DNA of 64,000 bases from Roseisalinus antarcticus. GTDB taxonomy: Bacteria > Pseudomonadota > Alphaproteobacteria > Rhodobacterales > Rhodobacteraceae. The number at the start of each line of letters is the position of its first letter. Position 1 is the first letter of the stretch. The notes below the pieces were generated by a model that was given only the letters and a program-made list of their open reading frames with translations, was not told the origin of the DNA and did not search any database. A program made the translations under genes and the position numbers. Below are positions 10,121-17,612 of this stretch, in pieces. Location of the stretch: contig NZ_FWFZ01000007.1 of NCBI RefSeq assembly GCF_900172355.1, positions 142,277-206,276 on the forward strand. The letters are read 5' to 3'.

Positions 10121-11290
10121 TCAGAGCCGGTTGAGAAGCTCCCGGGTCGGCCAGGCGTCGGCCGGCAGGCCGAGGCGGACCTGTTCCCGCTGCACCGCCT
10201 CGCGGGTCTTTTCGCCCAGGATGCCGTCGACGCCGCCAACGTCGTGGCCCCGCGCCACCAGTCTCTGCTGAAGCTGAAGCATCTCTTCGCCCGAAAGGCC
10301 CGGGTCGGGGTTTCCGGCGTCGTAGACCGGCGCCCCCATCAGGCGGGTGGCGAAATAGGCGGCCGTGGTGACGTAGACGAGGCTTTGGTTCCATTCGAAA
10401 TATACGTTGAAATTGGGGTAGGCGAGGAAGGCCGGCCCATTGCGCCCCATGGGCAGCAGGACCGAGGCCTGCAGGTCCGGGGCACCCAGCGCACCGGTGC
10501 GGGCCTGCACGCCGAGGGCCTGCCAATCGGCGACCAAAAGCGAATGGTCGAGCCCGGTAAGCGTAAGGTCGAGCCCGTCTGGCACCACGATTTCCTGCAG
10601 CCAGGGCTGACCGGGACGCCAGCCCAGATCCGACAGCATCGCGGCCCCGGACAACAGCGCGTCGGCGGCGGAGGTCTTGAGCGTGACGTGGCCGTCGCCG
10701 TCGCCGTCGCGGCCGTTGGTCAGGATGTCCTCGGGCAGCATCTGGACCTGGCCGATCTCTCCGGCCCAGGCGCCGGTGGTGGTCGCGGGGTCGAGGTCGC
10801 CGCGGGCGAAGAGCTCGATCGCGGCGAAGATCTGTGGCCGGAAAAGCTCTGGCCGGCGGCAGTCGTGGGCCAGGGTCACCAGCGCGTTGACCGTGTTGTA
10901 GTCGCCCTGGACCGCGCCGTAGTCGGTCTCGAACGCCCAGAAGGCGAGCAGGACCCCGGGGGGGATGCCGTAATCGGCCTCGATCCGGGCGAAGGTATCG
11001 GCATGGCGGTCGGCATTTCTGCGGCCGTTGTCGATGCGATTCTGCGAGATCAGGCGGCGGGAGAAGTCGATGAAGTCGCGCTGGAACACGCCCTGGCGGC
11101 GGTCGGCGGCGATCACCGACGGGTCCTGCCGGACCGAGGCGAAGAAGGCCTCGACCGTCTCGCGGGGCTGGCCGGCGTCGATGGCCTCGGCCTTTAGATC
11201 GTCGATGAAGGCGGGGAAGGGGCCGCCGCATTCCTGTGCCGAGGCGCTGCCGGCGGCACATGTGAGGGCGAGGATTTTCAGGGTGCGCAT
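10121..11290 (-). CDS. Lytic murein transglycosylase, MltB/SLT_2 family
   Basis: A 389-residue periplasmic muramidase-like enzyme that cleaves peptidoglycan glycan strands and leaves 1,6-anhydroMurNAc ends. A signal peptide (MRTLKILALTCAAGSASA) is followed by the SLT_2 domain with FWAFETDYGAVQGDYNT, whose Glu is the catalytic residue in this family. A C-terminal PG_binding_1 domain (GEEMLQLQQRLVARGHDVGG) follows. The start at 11290 gives the cleanest signal peptide. It stands alone, with no operon partner. Confidence 0.93.
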   Translation of the reverse strand: MRTLKILALTCAAGSASAQECGGPFPAFIDDLKAEAIDAGQPRETVEAFFASVRQDPSVIAADRRQGVFQRDFIDFSRRLISQNRIDNGRRNADRHADTFARIEADYGIPPGVLLAFWAFETDYGAVQGDYNTVNALVTLAHDCRRPELFRPQIFAAIELFARGDLDPATTTGAWAGEIGQVQMLPEDILTNGRDGDGDGHVTLKTSAADALLSGAAMLSDLGWRPGQPWLQEIVVPDGLDLTLTGLDHSLLVADWQALGVQARTGALGAPDLQASVLLPMGRNGPAFLAYPNFNVYFEWNQSLVYVTTAAYFATRLMGAPVYDAGNPDPGLSGEEMLQLQQRLVARGHDVGGVDGILGEKTREAVQREQVRLGLPADAWPTRELLNRL

Positions 11291-11368
11291 TGTCTCTCCC
11301 AACGTCTGTTGCGGTCAAGGGTAGCAAGGGGTGGCGGCGGTGCACAGCGCCGACTGGCAGGAGCCTGC

Positions 11369-12274
11369 TCAGATCAGTGTGGACAGGGCGAGGGCGCCGA
11401 GACCGATGGCCCAGCTGCGCCAGAGGATGCGGGCCGCGGAGTCGATCTCGGCCGGTCCGGGGGATCGGCCTCCAACCGGATGGACGAACGGGTCGTCGGT
11501 CAGGGTGCCGCCATAGCTGCGGGGGCCGGCCAGCGCGGTATCTATGGCGCGGGCCATGGCGGCCTCGGGCCAGCCCGCGTTCGGCGAGCGGTGCCTGTTG
11601 GCATCCGCGAAGAACCCGCGCCAGTGTCGGGGGGCGCCGGCGGCAAGCCAGATCAGCAGCGCCGTGAGGCGGGCCGGAACCAGGTTCAGCAGGTCGTCGA
11701 GACGGGCTGAAGCCCAGCCGAACGCCGCGTGTCGGGGGGTGCGATGGCCGATCATGCTGTCGGCGGTGTTGACCGCCTTGTAGGCGACGAGCGCTGGCAG
11801 GCCGCCAAGCAGGAACCAGAACGCCGGCGCGGTGACGCCGTCAGAGAGGTTTTCCGCGGCGCTTTCGATGGCGGCGCGGGCGACGGCGGCCTCGTCCATG
11901 GCGGCGGTATCGCGGCCGACGATCATCGCGACCGAGGCGCGGCCGTCGGGAAGGGACAGGCGGAGCGTATTGGCCACCTGTCGGACATGGTCGGACAGGG
12001 ATCGCTGGGCCAGCAGGATCGCGGTGACGACGATTTCGGCGAGCTGGCCGGGAAGGGCGGCGAGGGCGGCGCCCAGGGCGAGCGCCGCGGCGAGCAGGAA
12101 GGTCAGCGCGAGCACGCCCTTCGCGCGGCGATTGCGGCCTTGGTTCAGCTGTCGGTCGAGGGCGCCGACCGCGCGGCCAGCGAGCACCGCGGGGTGGGGC
12201 AGGCGTGTCCAGAGCCAGCGCGGCTCACCCAGCAGCGCGTCGAGGAGCAAGGCTACGACGAGGGCGGTTGTCAT
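11369..12274 (-). CDS. cbiB: Adenosylcobinamide-phosphate synthase CbiB (CobD)
   Basis: A 301-residue inner-membrane protein that attaches aminopropanol phosphate to adenosylcobyric acid. Family features are the N-terminal [46 protein letters not shown], and [34 protein letters not shown]. Its ATG overlaps the cobC stop codon (ATGA), so the two are coupled. It works together with CobC, which supplies the aminopropanol phosphate. It is called cobD in Pseudomonas/Rhodobacter usage and cbiB in Salmonella. Confidence 0.95.
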   Translation of the reverse strand: MTTALVVALLLDALLGEPRWLWTRLPHPAVLAGRAVGALDRQLNQGRNRRAKGVLALTFLLAAALALGAALAALPGQLAEIVVTAILLAQRSLSDHVRQVANTLRLSLPDGRASVAMIVGRDTAAMDEAAVARAAIESAAENLSDGVTAPAFWFLLGGLPALVAYKAVNTADSMIGHRTPRHAAFGWASARLDDLLNLVPARLTALLIWLAAGAPRHWRGFFADANRHRSPNAGWPEAAMARAIDTALAGPRSYGGTLTDDPFVHPVGGRSPGPAEIDSAARILWRSWAIGLGALALSTLI

Positions 12275-13272
12275 GGCCGCCGGACGACGCTCGCCTGCGG
12301 CATCGCCCCGCCCGCCGTCCCTCGGGCGGCCGCGCCGGCGATGGCTGTTTCGAGCTGTTGCCAGTGGTCCGGGTGCGGAAGGCCCAGGCGGAGCCAGCGG
12401 TCAGAGTAGGGGAAGATCCGCGACCAGACGCGGCTGGCGGCCAGGCGGGCCTGCCAGGCTGCGGCGTCCGCTGTCTCGTAGAGCCGGAAGAGGGGGGTGC
12501 CGCCGATGGGCCGGGCGCCCTGGGCCGTCATGAGTTTGTCGAGGTGCGCGGCATCCGCCGCGAGGCGTCCGCGTGTCGCGGCGGCCCACTCTCTGTCCCG
12601 CAGTGCGCACGCTCCGATCCGCAGGGCGGGGCCGGAGACCGGCCAGGGCCCCAGTCGTTCGGCCAGATCCGACATCGTGTCGGGATGGGCGATGGCGAAG
12701 CCGAGGCGAAGCCCGGCGAGCCCCCAGAACTTGCCGAAGCTCTTGAGGATGAGCGTGCCTGGGCGGGCGGTCGCCGCGATATGGCTTTTGTCGGGCCAGA
12801 TATCGCAGAAGCTTTCGTCGACAATGGTCAGGCGGGATGTGCCAGGAAGGTCCCAGAGCCGGCCGTCGGGATTGTTGGGATGCACCCGGATGGTGGTCGG
12901 GGCCGGGGCCGCTTCGGTGACGGTGCGGCCGTGGAGGCGGGCCGCGGCGGCATGCTCGTTGTAGGTGGGGCCGGGGATGTGGATCGGGCCCGGCGGGGCG
13001 ATCTCGGGCAGGCGCACGATCAGGGCCGAGGCGCCGGGGGCTGCGACGATGTCGGCCGCATCGGGCACGTTCCAGGCCGCGCGGGCGGCCTCGATCAACC
13101 GGGCGGTGGCGGCGGCATCGGGCAGGGCCGTCCACGCAGCGGGGTCCAGATCGGGCAGCTCGTAGGGCAAAGGATTGATACCGGTCGAGAGATCCAGCCA
13201 GTCCGGCCGCCGCCCCCCGTAGCTGGCGATGGCGGCGTCGAGGCCGCCGCCGTGATCCCGCCCGGATGTCAT
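12271..13272 (-). CDS. cobC: Threonine-phosphate decarboxylase CobC
   Basis: A 333-residue PLP-dependent class I/II aminotransferase-fold enzyme that makes (R)-1-amino-2-propanol phosphate for the lower loop of cobalamin. Visible landmarks are STGINPLPY near the N-terminus, HPNNPDG, and the PLP-lysine region [16 protein letters not shown]. The ATG at 13272 overlaps the DUF1636 stop (ATGA), which decides against longer upstream starts. The last residues ([16 protein letters not shown]) are encoded by copy 2 of the palindromic element, an unusual tail not expected for the family. The stop overlaps the cbiB start. Confidence 0.95.
   Translation of the reverse strand: MTSGRDHGGGLDAAIASYGGRRPDWLDLSTGINPLPYELPDLDPAAWTALPDAAATARLIEAARAAWNVPDAADIVAAPGASALIVRLPEIAPPGPIHIPGPTYNEHAAAARLHGRTVTEAAPAPTTIRVHPNNPDGRLWDLPGTSRLTIVDESFCDIWPDKSHIAATARPGTLILKSFGKFWGLAGLRLGFAIAHPDTMSDLAERLGPWPVSGPALRIGACALRDREWAAATRGRLAADAAHLDKLMTAQGARPIGGTPLFRLYETADAAAWQARLAASRVWSRIFPYSDRWLRLGLPHPDHWQQLETAIAGAAARGTAGGAMPQASVVRRP
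12281..12322 (+). repeat. Palindromic element family A, copy 2, inside the cobC coding sequence
   Basis: The same core as the other copies (CGCTCG-GCCTGCGG-CATCGCCCC), but lying entirely within the last 15 codons of cobC on the opposite strand. Read as protein it supplies the tail [13 protein letters not shown]. The apical arm carries TGC instead of TTC in the loop. Confidence 0.85.
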
Positions 13273-13634
13273 TCGGGCAGCGGGGGGTGGCGCGTGACGA
13301 AGTGCCCCTTGATCTCTTGCGGCCATTGCCGGTAGGGCACCTGCCCGGTCTCGGACGCCGCGTGCAACGCCGCGTAATCGAGGATCGCCCGGGCGGCTTC
13401 AGGCGTGGGTTCGAACCGGCCGAGAGTGTAGCAGAGCTTTCCCCGGGCCTGGATCGTGATGTTGCACCCCTGGGTGCAGCCCATCAGGCAGGAGACGCGC
13501 CGCAGGGCGAGGTCCCCGTCGCGGAAAGCGGATTCGATCAGCTCCGCCAGCACCTCGCCATCGGTGCGGCCCATCGGTCCGGCCTCCCAGCCCTCGCGCT
13601 TGCAGGTGTCGCAGATGGTGATCCAGGTTGTCAT
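13269..13634 (-). CDS. DUF1636 family small Cys-rich (ferredoxin-like) protein
   Basis: A 121-residue soluble protein beginning MTTWITICDTCKREGW. It carries a CxxC pair near the N-terminus and a second Cys cluster, CLMGCTQGC (CxxxCxxxC), mid-protein. That arrangement suits an Fe-S cluster, as in thioredoxin-like 2Fe-2S proteins. Members of DUF1636 often occur among cobalamin genes; here it is first in a DUF1636-cobC-cbiB unit with ATGA overlaps. Its exact task is not established. Electron transfer to a corrinoid reductase is only a guess. Confidence 0.88.
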   Translation of the reverse strand: MTTWITICDTCKREGWEAGPMGRTDGEVLAELIESAFRDGDLALRRVSCLMGCTQGCNITIQARGKLCYTLGRFEPTPEAARAILDYAALHAASETGQVPYRQWPQEIKGHFVTRHPPLPE

Positions 13635-13705
13635 GCAGGGTCTCGCGAGTTTGGCCGGGCCGGGACGGTTGAAGCGGAAGCGGGGCGGCGACGCAAGCCC
13701 CCCTT

Positions 13706-13723
13706 CCGGGTGGGCCCACCCGG
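13706..13723. repeat. Perfect 18-bp palindrome upstream of the DUF1636-cobC-cbiB unit
   Basis: CCGGGTGGGCCCACCCGG is a perfect inverted repeat without spacer, about 70 bases upstream of the DUF1636 start. It could be an operator or simply a GC-rich hairpin in the leader. Confidence 0.5.
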
Positions 13724-13907
13724 CGGGATATCGCCGGTCGGAGAGACGCCCGCAGGAAGTAACCTTCTCTTAGGAAATTCCAATTTAGTTTGTTTTGGCG
13801 ATACACGGCCCGGAGAAACGGCCCGCGGTCGCGGCAGTTGCGTCTGACACGGTTCCCTGGCCGGGCCGCGACCGGTTCGCAATGCACCGGAAAGATGGAC
13901 TTGCCAC

Positions 13908-14264
13908 ATGAGACTTCTGATCGTCGAGGATGACATCGCGCTTTGCCAGCTTTGGGGGCGGCATCTGGCGCGGGCGGGACATGAGGTGACGCTCTGCCAC
14001 GACGGGCGGCGGGCGATCGACCTGCTGTGCGTGACGGGCTACGATGTCATCGTGCTTGACCTCGTTCTGTCGTCGGGCTCCGCCCTCGGCGTGGCGGAAT
14101 ATGCCGAGGTGCGACAGCCGGAGGCGAAGGTCATGTTCGTCACGAACACGACCTTCTTTTCCGACGGCTCGATCTTTGCGTTGAACGGCAATGCCTGCGC
14201 CTATCTTCCGACCGACACACTGCCCGAAGATCTCGCCGCCATGGTGGAGCATCACGGCCGCTAG
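13908..14264 (+). CDS. Stand-alone receiver-domain protein (CheY-like), lacking the conserved Lys
   Basis: A 118-residue protein made of one response-regulator receiver domain. The acidic pair D8/D9, the phospho-acceptor D51 (VIVLDLVL) and T79 (FVT) are in place. The usual invariant Lys of the YxxKP motif is replaced: the sequence reads CAYLPTDTLPED. Signalling geometry is therefore likely altered. No histidine kinase is adjacent, and the AT-richer stretch just upstream (about 13757-13800) probably holds its promoter. It converges on and overlaps the end of the downstream GST gene. Confidence 0.88.
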   Translation: MRLLIVEDDIALCQLWGRHLARAGHEVTLCHDGRRAIDLLCVTGYDVIVLDLVLSSGSALGVAEYAEVRQPEAKVMFVTNTTFFSDGSIFALNGNACAYLPTDTLPEDLAAMVEHHGR

Positions 14265-14278
14265 GATCTGCGGCCGTG
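14253..14278. terminator. Bidirectional hairpin spanning both stop codons of convergent genes
   Basis: CACGGCCGC and GCGGCCGTG form a perfect 9-bp stem around an 8-base loop. The two overlapping stop codons of the receiver gene (plus) and the GST gene (minus) lie at its loop and stem border. There is no U-tract. It can fold in both transcripts and probably ends or protects both mRNAs. Confidence 0.6.
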
Positions 14279-15253
14279 GGGGGCGTCGAAATCGAGGAGG
14301 GGCCCGATCGGGACGATCCTGTGCGGATTGATGGATTCGTGGCTGTAGTGGTAGTGCCGGGTGATGTGGTCGAGGTGGACGGTGTCGCCCACGCGGCTGT
14401 GGTCCGGCGCGACCCACTGGAACAATTCGCGCGTGTGGCCCCAGATGTTCGGGTAGTCGACAATCCGGGTGCGGTTGCACTTGAAATGCCCATGATAGAC
14501 GCTGTCGAACCGGACGAGGGTCGGAAACAGGCGCCAGTCCGCCTCGGTGATGCGGTCGCCGGTCAGATAGCGGTTGCGCGAAAGCAGATCCTCCAGCCAG
14601 TCGAGCGTGTCGAAGAGCGCCCCCGCAGCCCGGTCATAGGCCTTCTGGCTGGTGGCAAAGCCGGCTCGGTAGACCCCGTTGTTCAAGGTGTCGTAGATGC
14701 GTTCGTTGATCGGTTCGATCTTTTCGCGCAGCTCTTCGGGCCAGAAATCCTGGGTGTCGCCGGTGATCTCGTCGAAGGCCGAATTGAACATGCGGATGAT
14801 CTCGGAACTTTCGTTCGAGACGATGGTCTCGGTTTTCTTGTCCCAGAGCACGGGGACCGTGACCCGCGCGGTCACGTCCGGCCGCGCACGGGTGTAGATG
14901 TCGCGCAGGAAGTCCACGCCATAGAGCGTGTCGCCCGTGGCGCCAGGGAAATCCGGGTCCAGTTTCCAGCCGTCGTCGAGCATGTCGGGGTGGACGACCG
15001 AGCTGCCGATATGGGACTCGAGGCCCTTCAGCTTGCGGAAGATCAGCGAGCGGTGCGCCCAGGGGCAGGCATAGCTGACATAGAGGTGGTAGCGGCCGGA
15101 TTCGGCCGGATAGCCCCCATCGCCCGAGGGGCCGGGTGACCCATCCGCGGTGATCCAGTTCCGGAAGGATGCGTTCGGTCGTTTGAATTCGCCGTCTGTG
15201 GCGCCCTTTTCGGGCGGATTGACGTGCCATGCGCCGTCGATCAGCTGGCCCAT
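14261..15253 (-). CDS. Glutathionyl-hydroquinone reductase (omega-class GST, YqjG type)
   Basis: A 330-residue GST-fold enzyme that reduces glutathionyl-hydroquinones with glutathione. The catalytic motif CPWAHR begins at C63, and the YxxC-type surroundings (YVSYACPWAHRSLIFRKLKGLE) match the family. The C-terminal all-helical GST domain carries RYLTGDRITEADWRLFPTLVRFD. The start MGQLIDGAWHV at 15253 is chosen over an upstream ATG because homologues begin this way. It is monocistronic and unrelated to the cobalamin genes on each side. Confidence 0.94.
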   Translation of the reverse strand: MGQLIDGAWHVNPPEKGATDGEFKRPNASFRNWITADGSPGPSGDGGYPAESGRYHLYVSYACPWAHRSLIFRKLKGLESHIGSSVVHPDMLDDGWKLDPDFPGATGDTLYGVDFLRDIYTRARPDVTARVTVPVLWDKKTETIVSNESSEIIRMFNSAFDEITGDTQDFWPEELREKIEPINERIYDTLNNGVYRAGFATSQKAYDRAAGALFDTLDWLEDLLSRNRYLTGDRITEADWRLFPTLVRFDSVYHGHFKCNRTRIVDYPNIWGHTRELFQWVAPDHSRVGDTVHLDHITRHYHYSHESINPHRIVPIGPLLDFDAPHGRRS

Positions 15254-15602
15254 TTGTTTTTCTCCTATAACTCTTTGATTTCTTAGATATGGGATCCTCG
15301 GGGCGCGGAAACCCCGGCGAGAGCGCAGGGGCTCGCGCACTCGCGCACAGGCCGGTGGACGACGCTCGCCTTCGGCATCGCCCCGCCCACCGTCCCTTTG
15401 CCGTCACACCGGGGGCCGGCCGCCGGTTTGCGTTTGCGTGTCGTACGCCGGCGCGGTATCGCGGAAAAAGACGAAGCCCGGACCGGGCCAGACAGGAGGT
15501 GCCGAGTGGATCGACCCGTACCGGGGATCTTGCCGGCACATCGTCGATGGCGGAACCACCGCCGGCGCTCCTGTCCGCAACTGATGACATGGAGGTGCGC
15601 CC
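15254..15602. other. Intergenic region upstream of the plus-strand cobalamin operon
   Basis: This 349-base gap holds the divergent GST promoter region, palindromic element copy 3, and about 200 bases leading into the small gene at 15603. A search by eye for B12-box and riboswitch core elements on both strands found none. A GGAGG run lies just before the ATG at 15603. Confidence 0.7.
15353..15396 (+). repeat. Palindromic intergenic element family A, copy 3
   Basis: Core CGCTCG-CCTTCGG-CATCGCCCC with outer stem CGGTGG (15353-15358) paired to CCACCG (15387-15392). It lies between GST (minus) and the small membrane protein gene (plus). Confidence 0.8.
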
Positions 15603-15827
15603 ATGAAGATACAGATTCGCCAGATTGTTCCGCTGCTTCTGCTGGCCGCGACGACCGCCGATGCCCATCCGGGGCATCTGGCCGAGGTCGCGGGCCACGG
15701 CCACTGGATCGGCGCCGCCGCCATCGGACTGGCCGTGCTGGTCGGGATATGGGGCAAGCTGAAGGACCGAGAGGCGGCCGATTCGGGCGATGAACCCGAA
15801 GAGACCGGCGACGAGGCCGAGGCATGA
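15603..15827 (+). CDS. Small His-containing membrane protein (DUF6732-like)
   Basis: A 74-residue protein with a signal peptide-like start (MKIQIRQIVPLLLLAATTADA), then the His-rich HPGHLAEVAGHGHW, one transmembrane helix (IGAAAIGLAVLVGIW), and an acidic tail. It resembles a small family found next to cbiX in Rhodobacteraceae cobalamin clusters; the DUF6732 label is from memory. The extracytoplasmic histidines suggest cobalt capture or help to a transporter, but this is inference. Its stop overlaps the cbiX start (ATGA), so it is first in the operon. Confidence 0.8.
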   Translation: MKIQIRQIVPLLLLAATTADAHPGHLAEVAGHGHWIGAAAIGLAVLVGIWGKLKDREAADSGDEPEETGDEAEA

Positions 15828-16888
15828 CGACGGGGGTCTTGCTCTGCGGGCACGGGTCCCGGTCGGCATCGGCGGTCGCGGAATTCGCGACCCTGGCGGA
15901 CAAGCTTCCGCCCCTCCTGCCGCCCGACTGGCAGACGGAATACGGCTACCTCGAGTTTGCGAACCCTGTTCTGCGCGACGCGCTCGACAGGCTGCGGGAC
16001 AAGGGCTGCGACAGAATCTTGGCGGTGCCCGGAATGCTGTTCGCCGCGATGCATGCCAAGAACGACATCCCGACGGTGCTCAACACTTACGCGGCCGAGC
16101 ACGGGATCACGATCCAGTACGGCCGGGAACTTGGTGTCGATCCCAAGATGATCGCCGCCGCAGCCGCCCGGATCGAAGAGGCGCTCGACGATTCCGTGCC
16201 GCGGCATGAGACCTGTCTCGTCGTCATCGGACGCGGCGCCTCGGACCCCGATGCCAACGGGAACGTCGCCAAGGTCGCGCGGATGCTGCACGAGGGCATG
16301 GGCTTCGGCTGGTGCGAGGTGGGCTATTCGGGCGTCACCTTCCCCCTGGTCGAGCCCTGCCTCAGCCATGTGGCAAGGCTCGGCTACAAGCGGGTCGTCG
16401 TGTTCCCCTACTTCCTGTTCTCGGGGATCCTGATCGACCGGATCTATGGCTTCACCGATGCCGTCGCCGAGCGGCATCCGGAGATCGAATTTCTCAAGGC
16501 CCCCTATCTCGGGGATCATCCGTCGGTTCTCGCCACCTTCGCGGAGCGGGTCACTGAACTGGTCGGCGAGGTTCCGCCGCCGAATTGCGCCATGTGCAAA
16601 TACCGCACGCAGGTGCTGGGGTTCGAGGCGGATGTCGGCGCGGTCCAGGAAAGCCACCACCACCACGTGGAAGGTCAGGGCGCCCAGGCGCCCGGGTCCA
16701 ACGTGGCCGATTGCGCCCTGTGCGACACGTTCTGCACCGGGCTCTGCAGGCTCGATGACGCCGGCCATGCGCACGGCCACGATCATCATCACGACCATCA
16801 CCATCATGACCACCACCATCACGCGCCATATCCCCACGCGGACCACCCCCACGGCCCGGAAAGCGCCCGGAAGACGGCGAAGTCATGA
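15824..16888 (+). CDS. cbiX: Sirohydrochlorin cobaltochelatase-type CbiX with Cys cluster and His-rich tail
   Basis: A 354-residue long-form CbiX with two tandem CbiX/CbiK-type domains. The first begins MTTGVLLCGHGSRS with H10 as the likely metal ligand, and the second includes GYSGVTFPLVEPCL. After residue 250 it carries CAMCKYRTQVLGFE and later CALCDTFCTGLC, which look like an Fe-S or metal site. It ends in a His/Asp tail of about 25 histidines. The long form with Fe-S motif and His-tail is known among CbiX proteins. It could insert cobalt early or store it. This coexists with CobN, the late chelatase, so its real role here is open. Confidence 0.93.
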   Translation: MTTGVLLCGHGSRSASAVAEFATLADKLPPLLPPDWQTEYGYLEFANPVLRDALDRLRDKGCDRILAVPGMLFAAMHAKNDIPTVLNTYAAEHGITIQYGRELGVDPKMIAAAAARIEEALDDSVPRHETCLVVIGRGASDPDANGNVAKVARMLHEGMGFGWCEVGYSGVTFPLVEPCLSHVARLGYKRVVVFPYFLFSGILIDRIYGFTDAVAERHPEIEFLKAPYLGDHPSVLATFAERVTELVGEVPPPNCAMCKYRTQVLGFEADVGAVQESHHHHVEGQGAQAPGSNVADCALCDTFCTGLCRLDDAGHAHGHDHHHDHHHHDHHHHAPYPHADHPHGPESARKTAKS

Positions 16889-16900
16889 TCCTTCTTCTGG

Positions 16901-16953
16901 TCTCAAATATCCCGGGGGGAGTCTCCGCAAGGAGACGGGGGGCAGAGCCCCCC
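16901..16953 (+). repeat. Palindromic element family B, copy 1 (two hairpins inside the cob operon)
   Basis: Located in the 79-base cbiX-cobH gap. It starts AAATATCCCGGGGGG, then has a perfect GTCTCC-GCAA-GGAGAC stem with a GNRA tetraloop (16921-16936). A GGGGGC-AGA-GCCCCC type hairpin follows. The same start and last hairpin recur inverted at 55946-55980. Confidence 0.7.
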
Positions 16954-16967
16954 TGCCGGCCTCCGGA

Positions 16968-17612
16968 ATGAGGCCCTACCTCCGCGACCCCGCGGCGATC
17001 TACGCCGAAAGCTTCCGGACCGTCCGCCGCGAGGCACGGCTCGAGCGATTTCCGCCGGCGATCGAGCCCCTGGTCGTCCGCCTGATCCACGCTTGCGGTA
17101 TGGTCGAGATCGCCGACCGGCTGGCGTTCTCCCCCCGCGCGGCCGAGGCCGGGCAGGCGGCGCTCGCGGCGGGGGCGCCCGTGTTGTGCGATTGCGAAAT
17201 GGTCGGCGCCGGGATCATCCGGCGCTTTCTGCCTGCCTCAAACGAGATCGTGGTGACGCTCAACGACCCCGCCGTTCCCGCCCTGGCGCAAGAGGTCGGC
17301 ACCACCCGGTCGGCGGCGGCCGTCGATCTGTGGCGGGACCGGATCGACGGCGCGGTCGTGGCGATCGGCAACGCGCCGACGGCTCTCTTCCACCTGCTGG
17401 AACGCCTGGAGGCCGGATGGCCACGGCCGGCGCTGATCCTGGGCTTTCCGGTGGGCTTCGTCGGCGCGGCCGAATCCAAGGCGGAGCTGGCCGGCGATCC
17501 GCGCGGCTGCGATTTCGTCGCCCTGCGGGGCCGGCGCGGCGGGTCGGCCATGGCCTCGGCGGCGGTCAACGCGCTTGCTCAGGGCGCATCGCTTCGCGAC
17601 CCCGGCGCGTGA
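16968..17612 (+). CDS. cobH: Precorrin-8X methylmutase CobH
   Basis: A 214-residue enzyme that moves the C-11 methyl group to C-12, turning precorrin-8X into hydrogenobyrinic acid. The catalytic His is in RLIHACGM (H41). Other family blocks are VLCDCEMVGAGI and GFPVGFVGAAESKAEL. The ATG at 16968 follows repeat element B. The upstream extension of the frame runs through cbiX in another phase and is not coding. The stop overlaps the GTG of cobL. Confidence 0.96.
   Translation: MRPYLRDPAAIYAESFRTVRREARLERFPPAIEPLVVRLIHACGMVEIADRLAFSPRAAEAGQAALAAGAPVLCDCEMVGAGIIRRFLPASNEIVVTLNDPAVPALAQEVGTTRSAAAVDLWRDRIDGAVVAIGNAPTALFHLLERLEAGWPRPALILGFPVGFVGAAESKAELAGDPRGCDFVALRGRRGGSAMASAAVNALAQGASLRDPGA

Noticed and set aside
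15400..15600. Possible second B12 riboswitch upstream of the cbiX operon (GGGCCAGACAGGAGG resembles a B12 box)
   Set aside because: The other core elements (GGGAA-GGTG, GCCACTG) are missing and the box has too many changes. A covariance search could overturn this.
16770..16845. CATCAC-rich tract near 16800 as a tandem DNA repeat
   Set aside because: It encodes the His/Asp tail of CbiX with mixed codons; no regular repeat unit.
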